Position numbers and translations under genes: made by a program. The notes under the pieces were generated by a model. The model was not told the DNA's origin. It saw only the letters and a list, made by a program, of their open reading frames with translations, and searched no databases. Below, piece after piece: positions 29,935-40,039 of a stretch of 64,000 bases of DNA. Where the stretch lies: contig NZ_JALKAO010000001.1 of NCBI RefSeq assembly GCF_023015985.1, positions 186,001 through 250,000 of the forward strand. The letters are read 5' to 3'. Every line of letters starts with the position of its first letter. The first letter of the stretch is position 1. The stretch is from Marivita sp. S6314 (GTDB taxonomy: Bacteria > Pseudomonadota > Alphaproteobacteria > Rhodobacterales > Rhodobacteraceae).

Positions 29935-31596
29935 TCAGACCTCAATCGTTTTCGGGCGACGGCGTTCGAACCACATGATGATCAGAAGCCGGGTGACAAA
30001 AATTGCCGTGAAGACCGAGGTCAGAATGCCAAGGCCCAAAGTGATGGCGAACCCGCGCACCGGGCCAGAGCCCATGACAAACAGGATCACAGCGGTGATA
30101 AACGTGGTGATATTCGCGTCCAGAATGGCCGATAGCGCTTTTTCATAGCCCAGCTCAATGGCCCGCGCCGGGCCTTTGGCGGTTTTCAGTTCTTCGCGGA
30201 TGCGTTCAAAGATCAGCACATTGGCATCCACTGCCATCCCGACCGTCAGAACAATCCCCGCGATCCCCGGCAAGGTCAGCGTGGCCCCGATCAGGCTCAG
30301 CAAGCCAAAGATCAGACCGATATTCACGATCAGCGCGACATTGGCGAAGATTCCGAACAACCCATAGCTCAGCGCCATGAACACCAGCACAGCCGCAAAC
30401 GCGACCATGGTGGCGATGCGTCCGGCATCAATGCTGTCCTGCCCCAATTCCGGGCCGATGGTGCGTTCTTCCAGAAACTCCAGCCCTGCCGGCAGGGCCC
30501 CGGCGCGCAGAAGCACCGCAAGCTGCGTGCTTTCCTCGACCGAGAAATTGCCCGTGATAATGCCCGATCCCCCCGGAATATGGCTTTGGATGACGGGCGC
30601 GCTGATAACTTCGGCATCCAGCACAATCGCAAACGGATTGCCGATATTGGCCGCCGTATAATCGCCGAACTTGCGCGCCCCTGCCGGGTTGAACCGGAAA
30701 TTCACCGCCGGTCGGCCGTTCTGGTCAAAGGCAGGCTGCGCATCGACAAGCTCTTCGCCGGTCACGACGGGGGATTGCTCAAGGATGTAAAACGTCCCCG
30801 GCTCGTCCATCGACGGCAGCAACTCGTTGCCGACACCCGCCGCCGCGTTGGCATCGGAACTGCGTCCGACAACCGGCTGGAACGTCAGTTGTGCGGTGGT
30901 GCCGATGATTTCTTTCAGCTCTGCCGCAGATCCGATCCCCGGCACCTGGATCAGGATACGGTCCGTGCCCTGCCGCTGGATGGTCGGTTCCCGCGTGCCA
31001 ACCTCGTCAATCCGGCGACGAATGATCTCCAGACTTTGCAGCATTGTCCGTTCGTCGGTGGCGATCTGTTCGGCCTCTGACAGGGTGACGATGATCTCGT
31101 CCCCTTCGGCCCGGACCTCAAGGTCGTTGCTCAATGCGCCGGTCAGCGACACCACGGGCTGCGCCAGACTGCGCACCAGTTCCAAGGCACGGGCCATGCC
31201 CTCGGGTTCAGAGATCCGGACACGCAGTTCGTTCGGTGCGGATTGTTGCAACCGAATGGTGCCCACCGTGGCGCGTTCCGGGCGCAGCACATCGCGCACC
31301 TCGGGCCACAGCGCGTCCATCCGTGACGCGTAGACGTCCTCGACCTGCACTTCGGCCAAAAGATGCGCGCCGCCGCGCAGATCAAGGCCAAGATTGACCA
31401 GACCAGAGGGCAGGAATCCCGGCCAACTTGCGCTTTGCTCCAGAAGCTCGGGCGTTTCGCCCGAAACCTCTATCGCGGCAACGGCATCATTGTGTTGCTC
31501 AACACGGGGATAAAACAGGTTTGGCAGAGCCAATACCAGACCCACCGCAACCGTGGTCCAGATCAGAAGGCGCTTCCACAGATCGATCTGAAGCAT
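29935..31596 (-). CDS. secD: Protein translocase subunit SecD
   Basis: Partner of SecF, 553 residues. An N-terminal helix is followed by the periplasmic P1 region starting NLGLDLRGGAHLL, and GIGSAAELKEIIG. The membrane half holds the family motif GMAVDANVLIFERIREEL and NITTFITAVILFVMGSGPVRGFA. Follows yajC by 30 bp. Confidence 0.96.
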   Translation of the reverse strand: MLQIDLWKRLLIWTTVAVGLVLALPNLFYPRVEQHNDAVAAIEVSGETPELLEQSASWPGFLPSGLVNLGLDLRGGAHLLAEVQVEDVYASRMDALWPEVRDVLRPERATVGTIRLQQSAPNELRVRISEPEGMARALELVRSLAQPVVSLTGALSNDLEVRAEGDEIIVTLSEAEQIATDERTMLQSLEIIRRRIDEVGTREPTIQRQGTDRILIQVPGIGSAAELKEIIGTTAQLTFQPVVGRSSDANAAAGVGNELLPSMDEPGTFYILEQSPVVTGEELVDAQPAFDQNGRPAVNFRFNPAGARKFGDYTAANIGNPFAIVLDAEVISAPVIQSHIPGGSGIITGNFSVEESTQLAVLLRAGALPAGLEFLEERTIGPELGQDSIDAGRIATMVAFAAVLVFMALSYGLFGIFANVALIVNIGLIFGLLSLIGATLTLPGIAGIVLTVGMAVDANVLIFERIREELKTAKGPARAIELGYEKALSAILDANITTFITAVILFVMGSGPVRGFAITLGLGILTSVFTAIFVTRLLIIMWFERRRPKTIEV

Positions 31597-31626
31597 GGGC
31601 GAGAGGTCCGATACGAAAGTGAAGGA

Positions 31627-31914
31627 TTAGGTGTTGGCGGGTTCGGTCTTGGAGACAACCTGCGCAATCGTGTTCTGTACCACGCGCACCTTGACGCCTT
31701 CGCTCAGTTCGACGTCCAGTTCGTTGTTTTCCTTGACCTTCATCACCTTGCCGATCAACCCGCCCTGGGTGATCACAACATCGCCGCGACGCAGGCCTTC
31801 GACCATCTTCTGATGCTCTTTCATCTTTTTCTGCTGCGGACGGATCAGCAGGAAATACATGATCGCAAAGATCAGAATAAGCGGGACAAACTGGGCAATT
31901 GCGCTGCCATCCAT
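31627..31914 (-). CDS. yajC: Preprotein translocase subunit YajC
   Basis: A 95-residue protein with one transmembrane helix (FVPLILIFAIMYFLLIRPQQKK) and a small cytoplasmic domain with GDVVITQGGLIGKVMKV. Accessory subunit of the SecDF complex. First gene of the yajC-secD-secF-TSUP-Mth938 run, divergent from the trypsin-like protease. Confidence 0.95.
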   Translation of the reverse strand: MDGSAIAQFVPLILIFAIMYFLLIRPQQKKMKEHQKMVEGLRRGDVVITQGGLIGKVMKVKENNELDVELSEGVKVRVVQNTIAQVVSKTEPANT

Positions 31915-32132
31915 GGGCGTGCTCCTTCAAGGTGGCGGGGCACACCCCGCATATGTTGTGGATCGTCAAATTTGGGCGGAACCTATGTTGCCCGTCTGGG
32001 CTTTGCAAGCCGCGTTCCAACTGTTTTGCAAGGGCTTTGTCGCATGCAATTCGCAAGTCTGCGCAGCAGGCAAATCACCCGACCGGCGGTCAGGCCTTGT
32101 ACGACCGCGCGACTTGCGCCTTAAGTCCGTCC

Positions 32133-32792
32133 ATGAAGTTCGCAATTCCGCCTTTTGTGCTGACCTGTCTTGCCGTGTCCGCAAGTGCGCAGGAATTGCC
32201 CGTTCTGCCCGTGGACAAGCACGAAAACTGGCAGGCCATCGGACGCGTGAACGCCGCAGGGTTCCGCAAACGCGAGATGTGCTCGGGCACGTTGATTGCC
32301 GCCGACACGGTTCTGACAGCCGCGCATTGCCTTGCCGGAACAGATGGCATCGGTCCCAAACCCGAAGAATTTACCTTTGTGGCAGGCTGGCTGCAGGGCG
32401 AAGCCGTGGACTCCGTGCGCGGTGCTGCGGTCTGGGTGCATCCGGACGCCTATGTGCAGGGCGTGCTGGATATCCGCTACGATATCGCTCTTCTCACGCT
32501 GGACCGTCCGGCGCAGGTCACGCCGTTGCCTTTGGCCACTGCCCCCACGTCAGACAATTTTGGCGTGCTGGGCTATTCGACCCGTCGCCCGCATATGCTG
32601 GGGGCCGCCTTTGACTGTACGGGCACGGAAACGTCGCATCTGTTGCGCCTGAGCTGTCCCGTCACCCCCGGCAATTCCGGCGGTCCGGTCGTCACAAAGG
32701 TCGGTGACAGCTGGCAGATCGCGGCGGTGATCAGCGCCATGGGGCAATCGGGCGCTCTGGCGGTGCCGGTCTCTCGCCTGCCCGCGCCGTAA
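32133..32792 (+). CDS. Secreted trypsin-like serine protease
   Basis: A 219-residue S1-family protein with signal peptide MKFAIPPFVLTCLAVSASA. The triad is visible: histidine in VLTAAHCLAG near residue 65, aspartate in RYDIALLTLD near 118, and serine in PVTPGNSGGPVV near 182. Cysteines flank these motifs as in exported trypsin-like enzymes. The target is unknown. Start ATG at 32133; the ORF is open further upstream without support. Confidence 0.87.
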   Translation: MKFAIPPFVLTCLAVSASAQELPVLPVDKHENWQAIGRVNAAGFRKREMCSGTLIAADTVLTAAHCLAGTDGIGPKPEEFTFVAGWLQGEAVDSVRGAAVWVHPDAYVQGVLDIRYDIALLTLDRPAQVTPLPLATAPTSDNFGVLGYSTRRPHMLGAAFDCTGTETSHLLRLSCPVTPGNSGGPVVTKVGDSWQIAAVISAMGQSGALAVPVSRLPAP

Positions 32793-32864
32793 GCCTCTAC
32801 CATATGCCGGCATTCCGGTGCATAAGGCCGCCGAAACCACACGCGAGTCAGAAGGACCAGACCC

Positions 32865-34157
32865 ATGCATGATATCCGAGCCATCCGCGAAAACCCCGCT
32901 GCGTTCGACGCCGCGCTGTCGCGTCGTGGGTTGGAGCCGGTCTCGTCCGAGATCCTGCGCATCGACGAAGACCGCCGCGCCGCGATTCTGGCCGCCGAAA
33001 CCGCGCAGGCGGATCAAAACAAGGCCGCCAAGGAAATCGGCAAGGCAAAGGCATCGGGTGACGAGGCCGCGTTCCAGAAACTGCGTGATGAGGTCGCCGC
33101 GAAAAAGGCCGCCGTTGGCGACCTGCAGGCCCGCGCCAAGGAACTGGACGAAACGCTGACCACCCTTCTTGTCGGGTTGCCGAACCTGCCGTTTGACGAT
33201 GTGCCGGACGGTGCAGACGAAGCCGACAATGTCGAGGTGCGCCGCTGGGGCACGCCGCGCAGCTTTGATTTCAAACCTCTGGAACATTTCGAAATCGCGG
33301 GCGTTCAACCCGGAATGGATTTTGAAACCGCCGCGAAACTGTCTGGCTCGCGCTTTGTCGTGATGTCGGGCGCGATTGCGCGGCTCCACCGGGCCCTGGC
33401 ACAGTTTATGCTCGACACGCATATCAGCGAAAACGGTCTGACCGAAACATGGACCCCAGTCCTGGTGCGCGACGACATGATGTACGGCACCGGGCAATTG
33501 CCGAAATTCGGCGAAGACAGCTACCAGACCACCAATGGCTGGTGGCTGGTGCCCACAGCCGAGGTGACATTGACCAACATCGTCAACGGCATGACGGTCG
33601 AGGAAAGCTATCTGCCCCGCCGCTACGTGGCCCATACCCAGTGTTTCCGCTCCGAAGCGGGAAGTGCCGGCCGCGATACCGCGGGCATGTTGCGCCAGCA
33701 CCAGTTCGAGAAAGTCGAAATGGTGTCGATCACGCATCCCGACAAAAGCCGCGACGAACTGGATCGCATGACCGGCTGCGCGCAACGCATTCTGGAAAAG
33801 CTGGGCCTGCCCTATCGCACCGTGGTGCTTTGTGTTGGCGACATGGGCTTCGGCGCGCGTCAGACCCATGACATCGAGGTCTGGTTGCCGGGCCAGAACA
33901 CCTACCGCGAAATCAGTTCGGTGTCGGTCTGCGGTGATTTTCAGGCCCGCCGCATGAATGCCCGCTTCAAACCCGCAGACGGTGGCAAGCCGGAATACCT
34001 GCACACGCTCAACGGCTCCGGCCTTGCGGTGGGCCGCTGCCTGATTGCCGTGCTCGAAAACGGTCAGGAAGCAGACGGCTCAGTCACCCTGCCCGAGGCA
34101 CTGAATCCGTGGCTTGGCGGCAAGACCCGCATTTCCGCGACAGGAGAGATGGTATAA
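32865..34157 (+). CDS. serS: Serine--tRNA ligase
   Basis: Class II aminoacyl-tRNA synthetase charging tRNA-Ser (and tRNA-Sec where present). 430 residues: an N-terminal coiled-coil arm ([22 protein letters not shown] ... [12 protein letters not shown]), then motif 2 in [22 protein letters not shown] and motif 3 in [17 protein letters not shown]. Start ATG after AGAAGGA. Confidence 0.97.
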   Translation: MHDIRAIRENPAAFDAALSRRGLEPVSSEILRIDEDRRAAILAAETAQADQNKAAKEIGKAKASGDEAAFQKLRDEVAAKKAAVGDLQARAKELDETLTTLLVGLPNLPFDDVPDGADEADNVEVRRWGTPRSFDFKPLEHFEIAGVQPGMDFETAAKLSGSRFVVMSGAIARLHRALAQFMLDTHISENGLTETWTPVLVRDDMMYGTGQLPKFGEDSYQTTNGWWLVPTAEVTLTNIVNGMTVEESYLPRRYVAHTQCFRSEAGSAGRDTAGMLRQHQFEKVEMVSITHPDKSRDELDRMTGCAQRILEKLGLPYRTVVLCVGDMGFGARQTHDIEVWLPGQNTYREISSVSVCGDFQARRMNARFKPADGGKPEYLHTLNGSGLAVGRCLIAVLENGQEADGSVTLPEALNPWLGGKTRISATGEMV

Positions 34158-34160
34158 ATC

Positions 34161-34862
34161 ATGGCACGCGTCTGGTCCGTTCTGGTCTTTGTCGCCGCGA
34201 TCGCATTTGCGGCCTCACCCTGGTTTGTGCAGGGCTTTAACGGGTTCGAAGCCGATCAATTCCCCGTGCCTCAGGAAAACCCGCCGGTGCAACCGGCGGG
34301 CTATGCCTTTTCGATCTGGGGGCTGATCTACCTCTGGGGCATCATCGGTGCCGGGTTTGGTCTGCTCAAACGCAGCGATGACCCGGATTGGGCCGCCATG
34401 CGCCCGCCGCTGTTCTTCAGCCTTGCGGTTGGCGCGACATGGTTGCCGGTTGCCAACCAATCGCCGGTCGCGGCCACCGTGCTGATCTGGATCATGCTGG
34501 GCACCGCGTTTCTAAGCCTGTTTCGGGTCGGTGACACCGACCGCTGGCTGCAACAAGCCCCGGTGGCGATCTATGCAGGGTGGCTGACGGCGGCGTCAGC
34601 GGTGTCTGTTGGCCTGATGCTGGGCGGATACGGCATCCTGACGGAAACACTGGCCGCCATCGTTGCGCTGGGGTTGGGCCTGACCATCGCGCTGATTGCG
34701 CAGTACCGCCTGCACCGCGCGCCGGAATACGGCGTCACGGTGATCTGGGCGCTGGTCGGTGTGATTGTCGCCAATACCGGACCGCTCAACATCGCGGTGG
34801 TTGGCCTCTGTGTGTTGGGCATCATCGCCATTCTGGCCTTGCGCGGCACGGACACGGAATAA
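34161..34862 (+). CDS. TspO/MBR-like tryptophan-rich membrane protein
   Basis: A 233-residue integral membrane protein with about seven hydrophobic helices. The YAFSIWGLIYLWGIIG segment near residue 48 and conserved Trp/Pro positions resemble the extended TspO-related family of alphaproteobacteria. It is longer than classical TspO (about 160 residues), so tetrapyrrole binding should not be assumed. It begins 3 bp after serS. Confidence 0.6.
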   Translation: MARVWSVLVFVAAIAFAASPWFVQGFNGFEADQFPVPQENPPVQPAGYAFSIWGLIYLWGIIGAGFGLLKRSDDPDWAAMRPPLFFSLAVGATWLPVANQSPVAATVLIWIMLGTAFLSLFRVGDTDRWLQQAPVAIYAGWLTAASAVSVGLMLGGYGILTETLAAIVALGLGLTIALIAQYRLHRAPEYGVTVIWALVGVIVANTGPLNIAVVGLCVLGIIAILALRGTDTE

Positions 34863-34872
34863 CGAAACCCCT

Positions 34873-34914
34873 GTTTGCGTCGACGCAAACGCACGGATGC
34901 GTCGACGCATCCGG
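34873..34914. repeat. Twin-hairpin element, copy 2
   Basis: Two adjacent palindromes, GTTTGCGTCGACGCAAAC (34873-34890) and GGATGCGTCGACGCATCC (34895-34912). They lie 4 nt beyond the stop codon of the minus-strand dehydrogenase gene and in a convergent gap with the TspO-like gene. Compared with copy 1, stem pairs C-G to G-C (first hairpin) and A-T to G-C (second) change in a compensatory way. Confidence 0.7.
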
Positions 34915-34918
34915 CGCG

Positions 34919-35791
34919 TTACCCCATCGCGCGCAGGCGTTTGATCAGGCTCGATGTGTCCCAACGCCCGCCGCCAAGCTTTTGAACGTCCTTGTAGAAC
35001 TGATCCACCAGCGCCGTCACCGGCAAGGACGCATCGACTTCGTTGGCCGCATCCAGGCAAATGCCCAGATCCTTGCGCATCCAATCCACCGCAAACCCAT
35101 GATTGAACTCATCGTCGATCATCGTCTCATAGCGGTTCGACATCTGCCACGATCCCGCCGCCCCCTGGCTGATCACCTCAACCACCGCGCGGCCATCCAG
35201 ACCGGCCTTCTCGGCAAAGTGCAGTGCTTCGCTCAGCCCCTGCACAAGACCGGCAATCGCGATCTGGTTGCACATCTTGGTCATCTGCCCGGCCCCGGAC
35301 TCTCCGATCCGGCGACAAATCCGGGCATAGGCATCAATAATCGGCTCCGCCCGGCCATACGGCTCCGCATCCCCACCGCACATCACCGACAGGACGCCAT
35401 TCTCGGCCCCCGCCTGCCCGCCCGAGATCGGCGCATCGACAAAGGAAATTCCCGCGTCACCCGAAGCGGCATAAAGCTCGCGCGTGACCTTTGCAGACAC
35501 CGTGGTGTGATCGACAAACACCGTCCCCGCAGACATCCCGGCAAAAGCGCCATCGTCCCCCAGACAGACACCGCGCAGGTCATCGTCATTGCCAACGCAG
35601 GACATGACAAACTCACAGCCCTGCGCGGCCTCCCGTGGCGTGGCCGCCTGCCCGCCGCTATGCTCTGCCGCCCAGGCCTCGGCCTTGGACGCGGTCCTGT
35701 TGTACACCGTGACGTCGTGTCCGGCCTTCACCAGATGCCCCGCCATCGGATACCCCATGACGCCCAATCCCAGAAACGCAACTTTTGCCAT
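34919..35791 (-). CDS. NAD(P)-dependent beta-hydroxyacid dehydrogenase (3-hydroxyisobutyrate dehydrogenase family)
   Basis: A 290-residue enzyme with the N-terminal Rossmann motif FLGLGVMGYPMAGHLVKAGH. The catalytic-region signatures are FVDAPISGGQAGAENGVLSVMCGG and GAGQMTKMCNQIAIAG with the active lysine, and the C-terminal motif GFAVDWMRKDLG follows. The family includes 3-hydroxyisobutyrate dehydrogenase and tartronate semialdehyde reductase; the substrate is not resolved. The ATG at 35789-35791 is used. Confidence 0.85.
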   Translation of the reverse strand: MAKVAFLGLGVMGYPMAGHLVKAGHDVTVYNRTASKAEAWAAEHSGGQAATPREAAQGCEFVMSCVGNDDDLRGVCLGDDGAFAGMSAGTVFVDHTTVSAKVTRELYAASGDAGISFVDAPISGGQAGAENGVLSVMCGGDAEPYGRAEPIIDAYARICRRIGESGAGQMTKMCNQIAIAGLVQGLSEALHFAEKAGLDGRAVVEVISQGAAGSWQMSNRYETMIDDEFNHGFAVDWMRKDLGICLDAANEVDASLPVTALVDQFYKDVQKLGGGRWDTSSLIKRLRAMG

Positions 35792-35918
35792 GCCCACTCT
35801 CCCCGTTCGTTTGGTCAAATTTCGCTGTCATTACCTGACGCTGCCCCGCCCCCTTGGCAAGGGCTTGCGTGTTCTGTAGGGCGTTTGCCATGGGTTTTCA
35901 GGGCCGTTTCGGCCTCGC

Positions 35919-38402
35919 GTGAAGGGTAGAAACAGCGTGGCGCTGATATTCAGAGCATTGGTTTGGGTGACGACGGCTGCACTTATCGTCGGGGTTCTGG
36001 GTGTCCTGAGCGTCTATTACCTCGCATCGCGGTCCCTGCCCGAATACGACAAGCTCATTCAGGTGTCCGGGCTGACGGCGGATGTCGAGATCGTGCGCGA
36101 CAATTCCGGCGTGCCCCATATCTTCCCCGCCTCCGACCGTGACGCGTTTTTTGCATTGGGCTATGCCCACGCGCAGGACCGCCTATGGCAAATGACCCTG
36201 CTGCGGCGCACCGCGCAGGGCCGCCTGTCTGAAATGTTCGGCACCCGAACCGTTGAAACGGACAAGCTGTTGCGCCGTCTCGACCTGTATACCCTGGCCG
36301 TCCAATCGGTGTCGGTTCAGGATGCCGCAACGCTCGACGCGCTTGAGGCCTATTCCGCCGGGGTCAATGCCCGCATCACCGAGATCAACCGCGACAGCCT
36401 TGGCCGCGGCGCGCCAGAGTTCTTTGTCTTCAACGCGCCACTTGCGCCGTGGCAACCGGCGGATTCCCTTGCGCTGGTCAAGCTTATGGCGCTGCAGCTT
36501 TCGGGCCATCTGAGCGAAGAAGTGCTGCGCGCGCGCACGTCGCTGCTGCTGCCGGATGAAAACCGGCTCGCCGACCTACTGCCCGACATTCCCGGTCAGG
36601 GTGTGGCCGCCCTGCCGGAATATGCCAGCCTTGTACCCGGCGTGGACACCACCCGGACCTTCGCATCGGTCCCTGCACAATCCAAGTTCTGGCCGGTTCC
36701 GGAACGCGGGTTGGCCGGGGCCTCGAATGCGTGGGCGGCGGATGACACTCGGTCGGCCACCGGATCAACATTGCTGGCCAACGATCCGCATCTGAAATTT
36801 ACCGCCCCCGCAACTTGGTATCTGGCACGATTGCAGCTCTCGAACGGCGGCGTCATCGGCGCGACCATCCCCGGCATCCCTGCGATCATGGCCGGGCGCT
36901 CTGAATCCATCGCCTGGGGGCTGACCTCGTCGTATCTGGACGATCAGGATGTCTTCATCGAAGAACTGAACCCCGACAACCCCGAGGAATACAAAACCCC
37001 GGACGGCTACAAAACCTTCGTCACCCGCCGCTCGATTATCGAGATCAAGGACACCACCCCGGTCACGCTGACCCTGCGCTGGACCGACAACGGCCCCGTC
37101 CTGCCCGCCACCCAGTTCGATCTGGGCTCCGTCACGCCCCCCGGCCATGTTGCCGCGCTGTCCTGGACGGCGCTCAGCCCACGCGACACGTCGATGTCGG
37201 CGGCCATCGGGATCATGTTTGCACAATCCGTCGAAGACGCCTTCGACGTGTCCAAAGCCTACGTGGCCCCCTCGCAAAACCTGACGGTGATCGACGCGGA
37301 CGGGATCGGGATGAAGCTGATCGGGGCCATGCCGCGCCGCGATGCGGATCATCAAAGCCAGGGGCGCTTGCCGTCCTTGGGCTGGCGCGCCGAAAACCGC
37401 TGGCAAGGGGTGTTCCCGGATGACGCCAACCCTGTGTTCCTGAACCCAACCGGCGGGATCGTCGGCAACACCAACAACAAGATCGTCGATCGCCCGTTCC
37501 CGCTGCATGTCAGCTTTGACTGGGGCGACAGTCAGCGTGTGATGCGCTGGCAGGGCTTGATGCAGGGGCGCGAGGTTCACACCCGCGACAGCTTTGTCGA
37601 AGCGCAGCTTGATACTGTGTCCATCACCGCGCGGTCGCTTTTGCCGCTGATCGGGGCCGATCTGTGGTTCACCGGCGAAGCCGCACCCGAAGGATCGCCC
37701 GAACGCCTGCGTCAGCGCGCGCTGGAACTGCTGGCCAACTGGAACGGCGAGATGAACGAACATCTGCCCGAACCTCTGATCTATTCCGCGTGGCTCCGCG
37801 CGCTGCAGGAACGGCTGATCCGCGACGATCTTGGCCCGCTGGCATCCGAATTCACGCGGGTCGAGCCGCTGTTTATCGAACGCGTCTACCGCGACGTGGA
37901 CGGCGCAAGCGCGTGGTGTGACGTGATCCGGTCCGCAGTTGTGGAAAGCTGTTCCGACATTTCACGTCTGGCGCTGGACGATGCGCTGATCTGGGTGTCC
38001 GAAACCTATGGCACCGCGCTTGAATCGCTGCGCTGGGGCGACGCGCATCAGGCGACCCATGATCACACGGTGTTGGGCGACGTGCCTCTGTTGCGGTATT
38101 TCGTGAACATCCGTCAAAGCACATCCGGCGGTGACCATACCCTGATGCGCGGGCGCGCGTCGGGCAAAGACCCGGCCCCCTACCAGAACGTCCATGGGGC
38201 CGCCTATCGCGGCGTCTATGATTTCGCCGATCCCGACAGTTCCGTGTTCATCCTGTCCACCGGTCAATCCGGCCATTTCCTGTCGCGGCACTATGACGAC
38301 ATGGGCATCCTGTGGCGGCGCGGTGAATACATCCCGATGTCGCTGGATGACGGGCTGGCCCGCGCCGCATCGGTTGGGATCACCCGGTTGGTTCGTCAGT
38401 AA
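35919..38402 (+). CDS. Penicillin acylase family protein (Ntn hydrolase precursor)
   Basis: An 827-residue protein with an N-terminal transmembrane segment (LVWVTTAALIVGVLGVLSVYYLAS). The alpha-subunit part includes HIFPASDRDAFFALGYAHAQDRLWQM. The autocatalytic cleavage site is GASNAWA with nucleophile serine at about residue 269, then the beta-subunit (LLANDPHLKF near 285, SGGDHTLMRG). Members cleave amide bonds in beta-lactams, acyl-homoserine lactones or lipopeptides; the substrate is unknown. The start may be the GTG at 35919 or the one at 35937. Confidence 0.87.
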   Translation: MKGRNSVALIFRALVWVTTAALIVGVLGVLSVYYLASRSLPEYDKLIQVSGLTADVEIVRDNSGVPHIFPASDRDAFFALGYAHAQDRLWQMTLLRRTAQGRLSEMFGTRTVETDKLLRRLDLYTLAVQSVSVQDAATLDALEAYSAGVNARITEINRDSLGRGAPEFFVFNAPLAPWQPADSLALVKLMALQLSGHLSEEVLRARTSLLLPDENRLADLLPDIPGQGVAALPEYASLVPGVDTTRTFASVPAQSKFWPVPERGLAGASNAWAADDTRSATGSTLLANDPHLKFTAPATWYLARLQLSNGGVIGATIPGIPAIMAGRSESIAWGLTSSYLDDQDVFIEELNPDNPEEYKTPDGYKTFVTRRSIIEIKDTTPVTLTLRWTDNGPVLPATQFDLGSVTPPGHVAALSWTALSPRDTSMSAAIGIMFAQSVEDAFDVSKAYVAPSQNLTVIDADGIGMKLIGAMPRRDADHQSQGRLPSLGWRAENRWQGVFPDDANPVFLNPTGGIVGNTNNKIVDRPFPLHVSFDWGDSQRVMRWQGLMQGREVHTRDSFVEAQLDTVSITARSLLPLIGADLWFTGEAAPEGSPERLRQRALELLANWNGEMNEHLPEPLIYSAWLRALQERLIRDDLGPLASEFTRVEPLFIERVYRDVDGASAWCDVIRSAVVESCSDISRLALDDALIWVSETYGTALESLRWGDAHQATHDHTVLGDVPLLRYFVNIRQSTSGGDHTLMRGRASGKDPAPYQNVHGAAYRGVYDFADPDSSVFILSTGQSGHFLSRHYDDMGILWRRGEYIPMSLDDGLARAASVGITRLVRQ

Positions 38403-38405
38403 CGC

Positions 38406-39680
38406 TTACAGCGTTTCGAACTTCCGCGCGTCCTTGGCCGACCAACGCACCTTGAGCGTATAGCCGGTTTCGTCCTGCGTTTCCTCTTCGACCACGGCTT
38501 TGTCGAACAGCCACGCGCGTTTGCGCCCGTCCTCAAACCCAAGGTGCAGCACCTCTTCGCGGCGGTCCCCTTCCAGACGCACATTCACCGCGTCCAGCAA
38601 GGCCTCCAACCCGTCCCCGGTCAGCGCTGATGTTGCGAACACCGCATCATCCCGCGCAGCCCGCGCCAGAACGGCCTCTCGGTCCTCGTCTGGCATCGCA
38701 TCGGTCTTGTTCCAGACCTCGATCATGGGGGTTTTGTCGGCCACGCCCAACGACGTGAGAATGTCGCGCACGTCCTGCGCCTGTTCCTCGGTTTCGTCGT
38801 GGCTGATATCGCGCACATGCAGGATCAAATCAGCAGCCAGCACCTCTTCCAAAGTCGCGCGAAACGCCGCGACCAGTTCAGTGGGCAGGTCCGAGATAAA
38901 CCCAACCGTGTCCGACAGGATCACATCCGGCCCATCGGGCAGTTTGACCGCCCGCATCGTCGGGTCCAGCGTGGCAAAGAGCATGTCTTTCGCCATCACC
39001 TCGGCCCCGGTCAAACGGTTGAACAACGTCGATTTGCCCGCGTTGGTATAGCCCACCAAGGCAACAATCGGATAGGGCACCTTGGCCCGCGCCGCGCGGT
39101 GCAATCCGCGCGTCTTGACCACCTTTTCCAACTGACGCCGCAAGCGCACCAATTGGTCGTCAATCGCCCGGCGGTCGGCCTCGATCTGGGTCTCACCCGG
39201 CCCCCCCACGAAACCCAACCCTCCGCGCTGGCGTTCCAGGTGGGTCCAGGCCCGCACAAGACGCGTGCGCTGATAGCTCAGCGCTGCCATCTCGACCTGC
39301 AACACCCCTTCACGGGTCGCGGCGCGGTCGCTGAATATCTCAAGGATCAGACCTGTGCGGTCCAACAACTTGACGCCCCACGCCTTTTCAAGATTGCGCT
39401 GCTGCACGGGCGTCACCGGCCCGTCAATCAGAACCAGCTCGATCTCCTGCGCCTTGAACGCCGACTCCAGTTCTTCGATCTTGCCGGACCCGAACAGCGC
39501 CCCCGGTTGCGGTTTGGGCAAACGCACCACGTCATGCCCGATCACCTCTAGCCCCGGCAAAGCTGCGGCCAGGGCCACGGCTTCGGCCAAAGCCGGTTCC
39601 GCCGCGCGCCGCGTCCGATCACTGGTGATGTCAGGATGCAGAACCCAGGCGCGGGTCACATGCGCCTTGTGTTCCTTCAA
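38406..39680 (-). CDS. hflX: GTPase HflX
   Basis: Ribosome-associated GTPase that rescues stalled ribosomes. The 424-residue protein has an N-terminal HflX domain ([31 protein letters not shown] ... [15 protein letters not shown]), a [13 protein letters not shown] motif, then G1 [17 protein letters not shown]3 [10 protein letters not shown] and G4 NKTD. Overlaps the hfq stop by 4 bp; hfq-hflX coupling is a classic gene pair. Confidence 0.96.
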   Translation of the reverse strand: MKEHKAHVTRAWVLHPDITSDRTRRAAEPALAEAVALAAALPGLEVIGHDVVRLPKPQPGALFGSGKIEELESAFKAQEIELVLIDGPVTPVQQRNLEKAWGVKLLDRTGLILEIFSDRAATREGVLQVEMAALSYQRTRLVRAWTHLERQRGGLGFVGGPGETQIEADRRAIDDQLVRLRRQLEKVVKTRGLHRAARAKVPYPIVALVGYTNAGKSTLFNRLTGAEVMAKDMLFATLDPTMRAVKLPDGPDVILSDTVGFISDLPTELVAAFRATLEEVLAADLILHVRDISHDETEEQAQDVRDILTSLGVADKTPMIEVWNKTDAMPDEDREAVLARAARDDAVFATSALTGDGLEALLDAVNVRLEGDRREEVLHLGFEDGRKRAWLFDKAVVEEETQDETGYTLKVRWSAKDARKFETL

Positions 39681-39916
39681 CTTTCGCCTTCGCCGTCATA
39701 CAGATTGATCGGCTGTGCTGGCATGATGGTTGAAATGGCATGTTTATAGACAAGCTGCGACTGGCCATCGCGGCGCAACAGCACACAGAAATTGTCAAAC
39801 CACGTAATAACACCCTGCAATTTGACGCCGTTGATCAAGAAAACGGTGACCGGCACCTTCGTCTTGCGGACGTGATTGAGAAAAGCGTCCTGAAGATTCT
39901 GCTTATCGGATGCCAT
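39677..39916 (-). CDS. hfq: RNA chaperone Hfq
   Basis: A 79-residue Sm-like protein: [38 protein letters not shown] (Sm1), then YKHAIST (Sm2, in alphaproteobacterial form). Binds small RNAs and poly-U tails. The C-terminal tail is short, as usual in alphaproteobacteria. Confidence 0.97.
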   Translation of the reverse strand: MASDKQNLQDAFLNHVRKTKVPVTVFLINGVKLQGVITWFDNFCVLLRRDGQSQLVYKHAISTIMPAQPINLYDGEGES

Positions 39917-40039
39917 AAAAAATTGCCTTTATTCTTGCTTTTGCCGCGCGGGTGGTGGTGATTTGTCGCCACTATGTCGTGGGGTTCCCCTAAATTCCAG
40001 TGGAAAAACAACGAATATCCGGATGACCGTCAGAGTGGG